From contig NC_065576.1 in assembly GCF_937616625.2 (NCBI RefSeq), positions 32,142,628 to 32,206,627 of the forward strand: a stretch of 64,000 nt of DNA, written 5' to 3'. The translations under genes and the position numbers were made by a program. This DNA is from Mercurialis annua (taxonomy: Eukaryota; Streptophyta; Magnoliopsida; Malpighiales; Euphorbiaceae). This document shows positions 12,388 through 24,025 of this stretch, in pieces. The notes below the pieces were generated by a model. The model worked only from the letters and a program-made list of their open reading frames with translations, searched no databases and had not been told where the DNA came from. Position 1 is the first letter of the stretch. Every line of letters begins with the position of its first letter.

Positions 12388-13341
12388 TATAATACCCCTT
12401 AATTTTTTGTTATGTTTTCGACATGGTTTCAAATTAGATTTAGCAATGTGACACCTTGATTGAGTCTTGTTTTGTATCTTGTATGTGTCACATGTATCGT
12501 GTGGGTCTTAGATATTAATTCGATTCATTTTCTGGTATTTATTGAAGTTGTTTTTCCATGCTTTCCAAACCTGCCATGTGTTAGTGCAACATTGATATCT
12601 CACAATTGAACAGTCGGATCGGTCACACCTTTGGATATGTTGTTTCTAAGAGGATTTACTAAACTCTAGTCGGTTGGATTGTTATTTCGGGGTTTCTAAC
12701 TCTAAGAATACCTATTAAACCATGGGCTTTAATTGAAGCCCAAGTAAAGCCTGCGGGTGTCTATAAATAGACCCCTTAAGTTGCAAACTCTAGCCCCCAT
12801 TCATCTCCAAACCCTAAAAATGAATTTCTTAACTCAAACAACTTCATTTGTTCTTTCTAACAAGTCCGGATGTGATTCATTCCACTAAGAACATGATTTT
12901 ACATCCTACGCGATTTCTACGTTGTGTTCTTTGTTGGAAGCTTGTGGATTAAATTGAATTCATTCTAGCCCCTTGAACCTTGGGTTAATACATTATTGTC
13001 TTATTGTTCATCATCCTTAGGTATTGTTTTCGTATCCTTTTGATTCATGGACTCATCATTGTGTGATTTTTCCTAGAAATACATAATATAGGATTTTAAT
13101 GAAGTGAATTGTTGCTATTTTTGTTCCATGCTTATGCTATTCAGTTTGTATGGATAAAATGATGGTCTGTACATAGATAAACTGATGTTACATGTATTCG
13201 AAAGCGTTTGGCATGATTCATCAATGTTAGGATTTTTCTAGCAATTGTTCTATTGTAATCGATTTAGGTGGTGTGAATCTATGAAATTGAGATTCTATGC
13301 TTAAGTTACTGATATGTATGATATGTTTGATGGATTTGATG
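12388..13341 (+). repeat. 3' LTR of element A, first part
   Basis: Starts TATAATACCCC (the expected TG is TA here) and tracks the 5' LTR from 6148 closely, including the TATAAATA box at 12762-12769. It is interrupted after GGATTTGATG by element B. The last five bases, TGATG (13337-13341), are the target duplication for that insertion. Confidence 0.87.
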
Positions 13342-16300
13342 TGTAATACCCCGTACGTTTGACGTTGCCGAAGTGGGCAACACAATTTAAATTAGTAGTC
13401 AAGGCGACTAGAAAAGGGTGTTAGCGAAGGAATTACGTAATTAAGGACGAGGATAGGTCGATATTGAAATTTAAAGAAGAAATTTTAATATTTGTAATGC
13501 CTAAAATAATTAAACGGGACTAAGAAAAAGTTGGAATTAAAAATAAGACTAAGTCCCCGAGAAATTAGAAAATGGAATTTTATTGCCCGAAAAATATTAA
13601 ATAAATAAATTATTGACGGGAATCAGTAATTAAGAAAATAATATTGATAATTTGGATATCGATATTCATAAAAGAAAAATAAGGACGAAAAAAATGACGG
13701 AAATCGTCGTTTTCGCTCAACTTGGAAAATTGAGCGTTTTAGTCAAAATTTGACAAAATCGATTAGCAGAGTTTAAATAATAAGTGGGCGGAAGAGTATT
13801 ATTTATTTGGACATAAATAATACAAAATTTTGTCGAGATTAAACGATTAAGTGATTTTTGGGCTAAATTGAGCAAAAGAAAAGCTTAGGATTAAAAGTTA
13901 AGGATGTGGCTTCATTAAGGGTTGAAGTGAACTTTTTGTCATAAATATATATAGGCCTATTGAAATAAACTCAGCAAATACTCATAATTTCCAGCCATCT
14001 TCTTCAATCTCTCATAGCTTCTCCAAAACCCTACATCCATTAAAACTTCAAACTAGCATAACTCCTTCATTTCTCAACCAAATTTAGTGATCTTGATGTC
14101 TATGGAAAGAGGAGAGTAAGGGCTGTACATTGATACCAGAAAATCATAGAAAAATCGACATCTTGAGGTAATAATTACTGTAGCAAAAATTCAAATTTTG
14201 TGAGCTTATGTATTGATGACTAGTTTAAGGTTAAAAGTGATAGTTTGGCATGTATTTTGTTAAGTTTAAACTGAAATTAAGGGTGGTTGAGTGAGGTTGT
14301 GAGAGTTGTGTTTGGGTTGATGATTTGGTGAGATTAAAATGATGTTTGGTGGCTGTTTTTCCAGCCATGGTGGCCGGATTACTCACCGTGCCGAAGCACG
14401 GTGAGCTACTGCCATGAGCAGCAACCCTGGTGCGACGCACCAGGGCATTGGCCGGCCCCTCCCCTGTTTTGACAGGGGAGGGATAAGGTAGAGAGGTAGG
14501 GGGCTGATGCCACCCTCCGTTCGTGTTTGAATAAGTAATTGTTTCGATAGTTAACGGAGTTACGAAACTAGGATATCGAACTAGACGTAAAAACAGTTTT
14601 TGACGTAAAATATTAATGAATTGCCATTGAAGTTTGTTTAAGATTATGGCTTGATTAAAAATTAATATGTAGGTTATTATATTGAGTTATAGGCTGATTT
14701 AAATCGATTAAAACGTTAAGAGAATAACCATAAAATTGACGTTTTAAACATAGACCGTAAACGATGAAACTTATGTTAAAAATGTGATACCGAAATAAAT
14801 AAGTAAAATGATTGTAGAAAGTGTAATAGGGCTGTCCTAAGTTGATAATAAGTTTAATGACTTAGTGTAATAGTTGTGCTAAACGAATGTCGAATGTTGC
14901 TTTGGTATCGTGTTTAAATCGAGTAGGAATCGATAGGCGACGTTTAATGAATTAAGCTACATTTTGAGTAAGGTTAAGGGTGAACCTATGTAAGGATTAT
15001 ATGGTTGATATATGCTGTTTTAAACTCAATTTTCTAAGGGAAAAGATATTAAGGTTAAGCATTTTGAGATTTAAACACAAAAAGGCGATATTGACGTAAT
15101 AACGCAACGAAGCGAATTTAGACGTTTGAGCGGGTTTTATAGGATTGATTGGGTATCATAGATGTCTGAAGTTAAGGGAACATAAGATATTAATTTAGTA
15201 GTTTTGATTTTATAATGCCGATGTGATTTAAATGTGTTTTCTAATCTCGTTTGTGACAGACAAACCGAGAGGCGACGGGATCGACGGTTTTGGCGTAGGA
15301 GTATTCGGCCAAGATTAATGCGTATAAATGTTTTGGATTGAAAAACAAGGAGTGAGTATACTTTACTCTCGCGTATTATTACGCTATAAGTATATTATTA
15401 AATATTTTATTTATAAGTTATAAAAATACATCGCATTATATAATAATTGTTGTGATTTGCAATTGTACGAACTACATGGTTATTCTACCGTGAGATACAC
15501 GGAATAACTTATTATATACATATAGACGAGTATATAAATATTAATAGTTTATGTTTGACAATTAAATTGTGTATTGATTTATTATATATTTGAGAATGAA
15601 TTACATATTTGGTGTTGGATCGAATTGTGTAGTGTTTTGTTGTTGTTTTTTCAATGTTTGAAATTTTGTATATCGTTTTGTTGCTATTTGTTCTATGCTT
15701 GAAAATGATGTGTGATCTAAAGAAACGAGCTACCTATTGGGCGTCAATAGGCCGTGTGATCACCAGTGTTTGTAAGAGTCTAGATGTCTGTACTTAGAAT
15801 TGTTTGACATGAGCTCAATATACGCTAATTATGTTTGGGTATCGGAAAAGAGGATTATAATTTTGATAGATACGAGGTAACTCGGTCAAACTATCTCAGG
15901 ACCCGTATCTAGTGAGTAACTCGGTTGAACTATCTCGGGACTATGCCACGTGGTAGCGAGTAACTCGGTTGAACTATCTCGGGACCGTACCACTTGGATC
16001 AAAATGATTTGATATAAATACGATACATGTTAGGAAAGGTTAGGAGTTTAAGATTAAGGTTTCTATCGGATCAAATCTTAGTTTGTGATAAAATGATGTT
16101 ATATTTGTTTAAATAAATGAATTTCATTTGCGATGTTATTTTTGTGATAATACCGTTAGTAAGGTATATCTCACTCAGCTTAAGCTGACCCCGTGGTTTT
16201 TTAAACATTTCAGGTACCTAGACTTGGAGTGACTAGAAGTCCATTGTTTTTCCGGGAGTCTGTATTGTCATGTACAGTCTGATTTCCGTGACCGCTGCAG

Positions 16301-16579
16301 TAGTACATTGTGTGACCAGTCATGACCTAGGACAATATTATAGTTTTGGAAAATGTTTATAACTGTTGTTGTATATAATATGAATATTATAACAATGTTA
16401 GATTTGCGTATTTAGTGGTTATAAAATGACTATTAATGTTTTCATAATTAAATGCTTCCGTGTTATAACATAGTTGCAAAGAAAAAAAATTATAGTGAAT
16501 TTGAGGCTTGCTACGGGATTTGGAACTACAATTCTTATTCCCTAGCGCCGGTCGCGGCCCTCTATTTTGGGTCGTGACA
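13342..16579 (+). repeat. 5' LTR of element B
   Basis: 3.24 kb, TGTAATACCCCG to TTTGGGTCGTGACA. It contains a TATA-like ATAAATATATATAGG near 13941-13955, short palindromes at 14378-14480 (CCGTGCCGAAGCACGG, CCCCTCCCCTGTTTTGACAGGGGAGGG-like), the conserved hairpin at 15733-15751, and three copies of a GTAACTCGGT..CTATCTCGGGAC repeat at about 15880-15990. LTR J (30192-43139) is the same subfamily. Confidence 0.88.
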
Positions 16580-16583
16580 AAGT

Positions 16584-16595
16584 TAGTATCAGAGC
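16584..16595 (+). other. Primer-binding site of element B
   Basis: TAGTATCAGAGC, one base different from the TGGTATCAGAGC iMet site in the other elements. The G-to-A change is probably decay after insertion. Confidence 0.75.
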
Positions 16596-17145
16596 CTGGT
16601 TGGTCCAGTTACCACTGCCAGTCTGTGAAAAGTGTTTGTTTGACCCTAAGTACCTAGGAACTACTGCAGCGTATAGAGTTGAGCCTTGTTGACTATATGT
16701 GTTTGATTGAATTTTCTTGATGTTATAGGTTATCTATTACCGAGTAAAACACGTTTATGAGAGATTACTTAGGTGTTTAAGTGACAATGACATGCTTAGA
16801 TAGTTAGTCAAACTTTAAGTTAGATAGTGCATATCATATATTAAATTATTGGATATTATGGAAGAGTGGGTTGGACAGTATCACATGATTAAGAATTCTT
16901 CTTGTTTAGTATATCTAGGCAAAAGAAAAAGGGAACTCAGCTATATGTTGTATCAAAAGAAGAGGAAGTGCCTCCTATTTATCAAAATGGATTTCATGCA
17001 GATACTGGCGAACGATCAGGAATTCATCAAAAATGGTTTTCACACTAACGACAAAGGATCACCTAAGAGCCATGCGAGTAGGTACATGTTAGATAGTGAC
17101 AGAGTTTTGTAGCTCGGGGTAGGACCAGCTCGCCTAAGATAGAGA

Positions 17146-17520
17146 TTAATGTGGAAAGTGAGGAAGACCCATTCGAGGAGGATCTATCAGAGGATACGAT
17201 ATCGAAGTATTCAGTTTTGGGCTAAGGTATTTAGGTACCATGACATGAGAGATGAGATAATTCGAAAAGAGAACCAGGCCAAAGTGAGACCAAACAGTAT
17301 TTAAGCACAAATATAATTTTTTTTAGGGTGCACTTATGATTGAGGCATACACTACTAAGTTTCTGAGTATAGTGGACCCAATGGTTGAGTGTAACTGAGA
17401 TAATGGAGGAGTCAACTTTAGGTACATTAAGGGATTAGAACCCGACTTTGTGGAGTTATATGACTATGAGTTAGAGTATTTTGGATCATTATCCGCTGAA
17501 GCTCGTCAGATAACTAGTAA
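17146..17520 (+). pseudogene. Degraded gag fragment, element B
   Basis: An acidic stretch (VESEEDPFEEDLSEDT) is followed, from the ATG at 17336, by IEAYTTKFLSIVDPMVE, a TGA stop (17396-17398), then VNFRYIKGLEPDFVELYD in the same frame. This parallels the gag of element K, which reads [17 protein letters not shown] and then [15 protein letters not shown] in the capsid-like Retrotrans_gag region. The frame upstream of 17336 also contains stops. No zinc knuckle, protease or RT follows. The 105-codon frame downstream of the stop (17450-17767) probably only partly reflects gag. The fragment is non-functional. Confidence 0.6.
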
Positions 17521-20500
17521 TTCGAGTGGAATGATGGTTTCCTTGCACCTTTTCTTCCAACGTGAGAGATCGATATTTCCTATACTTAAGAGTACTGCTC
17601 TTATCATTTGGCATGACCCTAAATTTGTGCATAGAAATAGAGGCAGTGCTAGACGCGCTAGAGAACAATTATGTGGCATTGTGACCCGAGAGAGGGGTAA
17701 GTCCAATCGGGCACCCCATATACGAAATGATTCCTATGTCGTGTGCCATACGTGTTTGTGTGATTGAAATATTTATATTGTTTTGCTTTAATATGTGATT
17801 GATTTGATTCACGTGTTTACGTGAATGATATAAACTATGCGTTGCATATTTTATATGGTTAATTGCTTTGTTTTGGTATATGATTGGTAGTAATTGTGTT
17901 TGATCGATATGGTGTGCATATGATAAATAGTGTATCGTGTAGGCATTGCCTATAGAAATAGATTATGATAAACTATGTTTATTAGGCTTTATCCTTTGCA
18001 CAATTTATAGTATAACAACTGAACAAAAAATACATAAAATACATAAAACACATAAAATAGATATATCGTCAAACATAATTCCTAATATTACGTTTTATTT
18101 ATTGAGAAGGATGGTAAGTGATTAGCGAACAAAGAATATTGTGAAGAATCGATATCTATGCCTAAGGGCTACGAGATACAAGTATAGTATTGGTTGCGAA
18201 ACACTTAGGCAAGTGTTAGCGGACGACAAAACTTTCAATATCAAAATCATAATAAACTCTAATAAATAATAATAAAAGCCAATAATGTCGCAGAGTGTGT
18301 AATCTGGAGGAACTTACGGTTTTGCAAAAGATTTGAAAATCTTATGTTTTTAACAGTGCAATTGTGCTCTGACATCGCATATGGCCAATCATAATCACGT
18401 TAGCAATGCATACAATTTCTATACGAAAAATATTTTTCAAAATATAGGTCATGCATCATATTTGTACAACGATAAAAGAAAACGTGATTTTATCGAGCAA
18501 CTCTTTAGTGATGAGAGATGTCATCACTCTGAGCCACAATTGTACTAGAGTTTTCAAAGTGATTTGAAATCAAATGAAAAGTTTGAAATGGCCGGCCAAA
18601 CCAATCAAAGATGATTGGAAATTTGTTTTTTTTTGTAAGAGAACTGTGATGTAAAGCCCTGCGACAATAATAAAAATATAAACGTATGTGACAAAATGCA
18701 CCCCAATAAAAGAATTGAGCCTAAATAATAAGAAAACGTTATCGAATCGATCGAGATGAGTAGTAAGAGGTGTCGATGAGACACTTACGATTGTACTTAT
18801 ACAAGGGCAAGACGAAAGTGAAAGTAAGAAGCTTATAATGAAAAGAATAAAACGTAAAGACCCAAAAAGAATGCGGGATACGAGTGGTATAGAGAAGAAT
18901 TGGACAATACACGTTTAAAGCTTAATACTCGATTAGAAAGAAAGGGAGTAAAATGTGGGATGATAGGCTATCAGAAAGATGCATTACATGAGGATTAAAG
19001 TAAAGACATAAGAGAAAATTGGATTCGGTAAAGCTGTCAATAAAAAGAATTGGGTGGGTGGATTTGATATAAGTATAAAAAGTTAACCTTGTTGATAAGT
19101 CGAGTATTAGTAAGAGTTTGATATAAAGATATACATTTAACCGAGAGCATTTCGCATCGACAAAATTTGAAAAATAATTTGTCGACCTTGGATAAAGAGA
19201 TAAGGTCAAAAATACTAGAACGAGATGTATACGAGGATCGAGAAATACATTAAAAGAAGGAAATGAATTCTATTAAACGATGGTGAAGACGTCACCAGTA
19301 TAATATAAGTAATTGACGTTAAAGAGTCGGAAGGTGAAGAATGACACGACGTAAAGTAAGTAATGCCTAGCATTGCATTCGACCTCATGAGATTCATCAC
19401 CATAAGTCATGAATGGTGCAATTAATATAAGAAGGAAGATATTCTTATGTACCATAGGACATCGATAAGTATGTCATGTATAAGTATGTACATAATTGGA
19501 TACGAGGAAGATGGAAAACAACAAAAAGGATGACGTTAGACTTCGATAAACTTCAAAGTTATGTGATGCGAAAAGGAAACAAATATTATCAAAAAGTATA
19601 CATGAATAGACCATTGGAAGGTAGGTAACAATACTACCACAAGACGATTTTTGAGTACAAAAGTTACTAAGGATGCGAAAAATCGTTGAAGGAAAGTAAA
19701 AGGAGAATGAACTTCGAAATAAAGTGAAGAATCAACCTTATACTCTACAAGAAGAGTATAAGTGAATACTAAAGGACGCAGTTTCTAATTTGCCCACGAG
19801 ACCACGTGTTGAGCTGTATTTGGACCTCAAAACTCGATTATTACTAATCGAAATTAATGGATGTAAGTAGATGGTATTGTATAGATTGAATTTGGATAAT
19901 TCAATCAAGGCATGGTTAAATTAAATTGGTTGTATTTAAACCTCAAAAGTGAGTGAAAAACACGAAATTAAAGGGAGGATAAAGGTGTTGAGATGGTGTC
20001 AACTTTGAGGACGTTTTTGGAAGTCAAGGAAATCTCGAAAGTAGGTCGAGTTTGAACGAAAGTTGCAGACAAGATAATAAAATATGGGAATGCTGAATTA
20101 AATTCAGCTCAAGACATGTTTAGACGTTTGGTTTATCGACTTAAATAGCGGCCTAAAAGACATGCAAGTGCAATTCCAAAACTACCTCAGGGAAGCGATT
20201 TCAACACAAGTTTTCGACATCGTCGAGGATTATTTTGAACTCGAGGTTCCAACAAAAGTTGAAGAGGGTGTTGCGGACTAGAAGACCAACCATTTCGCTT
20301 GATAAACGAACTACTCGATGTAGACGAGCACGAGGTCTGAAAAGGACCCGAAGAACGAAGTTGGATAAATTTGAAATAACTTAAATTATTAAGTTATTCA
20401 TTAAAAAAAGGGTTTAAATTAATCAAAATAATTTTGATTAATAAATAAAGGATATTATAACGACGTTTAAAAGTTGTATCAAGCACGATACAAAAGAAAT

Positions 20501-20596
20501 ACAACGACTGAAGAACCGCGGAGGAGCGACAAGTCTACGCGTGATAGAAATCACGAAGACAAAAAAAGTATAAAAAGATAGTAGGAAGTTTACCTA
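17521..20596 (+). mobile_element. Non-coding remainder of element B interior
   Basis: No coding region recognised. Around 18355-18560 there is weak, ordered similarity to the conserved non-coding interior of elements A and E (AATTGTGCTCTGACAT; GCAACTCTTTAGTGATGAGAGATGT). The rest is purine-rich and matches nothing I can name. Confidence 0.6.
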
Positions 20597-20943
20597 AGAA
20601 GTCCATTGTTTTGCCGGGAGTCTGTATTGTCATGTACAGTTCGATTTCCGTGACCGCTGCAGTAGTACATTGTGTGACCAGTCATGACCTAGGACAATAT
20701 TATAGTTTTGGAAAATGTTTATAAATGTTGTTGTATATAATATGAATATTATAAAAATGTTAGATTTATGTATTTAGTGGTTATAAAATGACTATTAATA
20801 TTTTCATAATTAAATGCTTCCGTGTTATAACATAGTTGCAAAGAAAAAAAAAATTATAGTGAATTTCAGGCTTGCTACGGGATTTGGAACTACAATTCTC
20901 ATTCCCTAGCGCCGGTCGCGGCCTTCGATTTTGGGTCGTGACA
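20597..20943 (+). repeat. 3' LTR of element B, terminal fragment
   Basis: 347 bp that match 16235-16579 of the 5' LTR with about ten differences by eye, ending GGGTCGTGACA at the TSD. The upstream 2.9 kb of this LTR is missing. Confidence 0.88.
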
Positions 20944-22424
20944 TGATGTTTATGAACTGATCTTGTTGGCTGTATCAACACTTTGGCATGCTCTCGATTG
21001 TTTTAGCAGAAATTCCATAAAATGGTGATTTTTGGTTGTTTGAGAGTTGTAATCATAGAAATATTTTGAGATGGTATACCTACTATTATAAGATGATATA
21101 TATGATGTTTATATGATTGAGGATCAATGGCTATATGATTTGGGTTGTCGAATGCATGATTTGGCGTGTTTAGCATGTTTAGGCAATTTCTAATAAAATT
21201 GCGTTATCGATTGTTTTAGTGATGTTGGCATGAGTTTAGATATGATTTGGTTTGGTAATTTGAATTTATGTATGATATAATACTGATCTATACGACCTTA
21301 AAAGATTGAATCATGTTTGTTTTGGTACGTGTAGCTTAATTGACGAAACTAGCTAGTTTATACTTAAATGTTATGACTTCGGATTCTATAATTTGTAATG
21401 ACTTAGGATATGAGTTGCATTAATATTATTGAATTTGAAATGTTTATTATTTTATCTAAGGTGTTTCGAATCGGCGATGCATGTTGGACCCATTTTGGAC
21501 TAAGTGTTGCGAATGCTTAACTGACTTGATTTTGTGAAAAACGTGTTAATGAATTCTAAATGTTTTGCTATGACATGTGTTGTTCCAAATATGATTATTA
21601 TGCATGCTAGGTCTTTTGTATATTGGTTTTTGGTTTATTTGGTTGTGTTTGTCCTTTGGGGACTTTTATCGAACACTTTGTAAGCATGATGATATACTTG
21701 GTTTTAATGTTGAATCTGTGTTCCTTTGTTTTCCAAATTGAGACTTTGGTTTTTATAAGTGATTCTGGATTTGAAACGAATTGTTTTATATTGGTCGGAT
21801 GTTTGGTTTGGGTTAGACTTATGTCGCCCAATTCGTGAATATAGGCTTGACAGTTGTGATAACTCGGCTAGCTCACTATTTTGGTTTAAACTTTGTTTTA
21901 TGATTTTAACTAAGTTATTGCAATGATTTTCCGGATTATGTTTTCAAAGTGGGAACTCAATTTGACTTAACAATCGTATGACTTTGGTTATGTGTAGTAT
22001 GTATGGTTACTCTGCTCTGGTTTATGCTTTGGCTATCGATTAAGTAAGTGTGTTTGCTCTATGATTAATATATGCATTGGCTCGTTGATGTTTGTGCTAG
22101 TCCTATGTGGTGTCTAGTACTCTCAATTGTTAGGATCCGTTTTAACAATTATTTATATTTGTTTAGACTCGTCGACCGTTCGTGCTTCTAAGGCGAACCA
22201 GGATAGGTTGCTTGCCGGTTATCGCGGGGATAGCAAGCTGTGAGTTTATATTGACTATTTACCGCTTTATTAAGTAAATTGTTATTTTTCAATATATATT
22301 GTATACGCATATTTTGATCTGTTTTATCATTATGGATTTTAGTTGGAACATGCTACCTAATGGGCATAATTAGGACTGCCTGCGCACCGGTATTGATTTG
22401 GGTAAGGTATATTATGATTTGGGG

Positions 22425-23678
22425 CAGCGGCGGAACCATAAATTTTTTTAGGAGGGTTGAAATTTCACACAAAAATACAAAAGTTATAAAAATAATTTAT
22501 TTAATTCACCAAATCAATGCATCAAATTATAATAAAAAAAGAAACTGTAACGCCTAAAATAGAATATTGACTGTAGCTTTTTTTTTTATCATAAAACACA
22601 AATTTGAATATTTTTAATATTTTGTGCAAATTCAGAGGGGTTAAAATAGAAATGACCCTTTTTGCTAACATTATAGTATATAGTTCTTGCCAAAGAAAAA
22701 TACGACGTTTTTTTACTAACATTATATGTATGTGATCAATTCAATTGGGTCCTGGATTTTTGCCTACACATTCTATTTATCAAATTATGACAATCATCAA
22801 TTAATTCATCACAACCAAACTAATTTATCATATTATGGTAATAATCAATCTAATTCACCAAATGAATTCATTAATTATGATAAAAAAATTATCAATTTAT
22901 AAAATAAATGGCAACCAAATCAATTTATTTATATAACAATTAAAAAATAAAAAATCAATTCATTCATGATTCATCATCAACACAATAAAGTAAATTAACA
23001 ATTAATATTAAAAATTAACAAAACTTATATACTAATTTGTTGAGTTTTTATCTAGTTCACCACTTTTTTACATTACTAATCCAATATATATGACCTAAAA
23101 GATATAATTAAAGATTATTGTTAGATAATAAAATAAAATAAAATAAATTAATTATTGTTAAAATAAAAAAATTAAGTTAAAATAGAAAAAAAATACAATA
23201 CTTTTGATTATTGAGTAGAAATAATGATGGGTTTAGAAATTGAATGGTATTGGGTGATTAATTTAGTAAATGAGATTCAATTTATGGTTTAAAATTTGGA
23301 TACTTTTCTTTAGTGCAAAGAATAACCTAAGAAAAATAAATAAAAAATAAAAAATGATATATGTGAGCAAGAGGAATTGAACCAAAGACCTTTTAGAAGA
23401 AAAGATTAAGCCTTCAACCAGTGAGCCAAATTAGCTTTTGCTATTAATCATTACATAAACATATATATAAAAGTGCAGCCCGGGCTATTGAAAGAGGGTG
23501 GCCGGCGTACTGCATTCTGTGACCAATTTTATCTACTGCAACAATTTTCATCTCCGTGTGGCCTCAAATCTAGGGATTGAAAGGAAGACGAGGACCAGTG
23601 GAGTAGCATCGGTCCCTCGATTTTCACCGGCGAGGAGGGTCGGCCGACCCTCCTGACCCTCACGTGGTTCCGCCACTG
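22425..23678. mobile_element. Non-autonomous hAT element
   Basis: 1254 bp with terminal inverted repeats CAGCGGCGGAACCA and TGGTTCCGCCACTG (one mismatch in 14) and a perfect 8-bp target duplication ATTTGGGG at 22417-22424 and 23679-23686. The CAGNGGCGGA terminus with an 8-bp TSD is typical of the hAT superfamily. No transposase frame is present. The interior is AT-rich apart from GC-rich ends near 23475-23678. It sits inside the 3' LTR of element A, between two blocks that are contiguous in related LTRs. Confidence 0.9.
23373..23428 (-). other. tRNA-like Pol III boxes inside the hAT element
   Basis: On the minus strand, TGGCTCACTGG (23418-23428) fits box A and GGTTCAATTCC (23373-23383) fits box B, 34 bases apart, which is normal tRNA-gene spacing. 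No cloverleaf with a good acceptor stem is apparent, so this is a tRNA-derived or chance Pol III promoter-like motif rather than a working tRNA. Confidence 0.4.
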
Positions 23679-23905
23679 ATTTGGGGTAACTTGGTGGTAG
23701 CCTAACTCTCGGGACCTAGTAGAGTAACTCGGTGTAGCTCAGCTCTCGGGACTCTGGTTATGGATTCAGTGCGGTCGGTGGTAACTCGGTGTAGGTCAGC
23801 TCCCGGGACAAGGCCTTTTGGAATTAAGTATACAAATTAGAATATTGTGGTTTAGGGTTCCAACTATTAATTGTAATGCTTATATTAAATGTTTTTATTG
23901 TTTTA

Positions 23906-24025
23906 ATACAAAGGTTTCTAAAATGTTTAAGAATCAGTTGTAAACGATTTAAAAAAAATTGAAACACAATTTTATAAACTTTTTTTAGTAATCTTTATAT
24001 AATGGTTTTGAATAGTTTATTAAAG
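23906..24025. other. AT-rich degenerate TTTAAA/TTTCAAA tract (left)
   Basis: Low-complexity sequence with AAACGATTT, AATGGTTTTGAA and similar words. It continues on the other side of solo LTR C at 27088-27270. Confidence 0.55.

Larger units (their letters stand above)
13342..20943 (+). mobile_element. Gypsy-type element B, nested in element A
   Basis: A 7.6-kb insertion flanked by the 5-bp duplication TGATG (13337-13341 and 20944-20948). The host LTR resumes exactly after it. It consists of a full 5' LTR, an iMet-like PBS, an interior with a broken gag relic, and only the last 347 bp of the 3' LTR. Both outer termini are intact (TGTAATACC...GTCGTGACA), so the 3' LTR lost its U3 and upstream part by a later internal deletion. 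Confidence 0.9.
20949..23905 (+). repeat. 3' LTR of element A, second part
   Basis: Resumes the sequence broken at 13341 and matches the 5' LTR up to its deletion point. It then supplies the part the 5' copy lost: the CTAGTCCTATGTGGTGTCTAG block (22094-22122), the hairpin at 22356-22374 and three GTAACTCGG..CTCGGGAC repeats. It is split by the hAT element at 22425-23678. Similarity to other LTRs fades after about 23905, so the true LTR end is missing. Confidence 0.82.
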
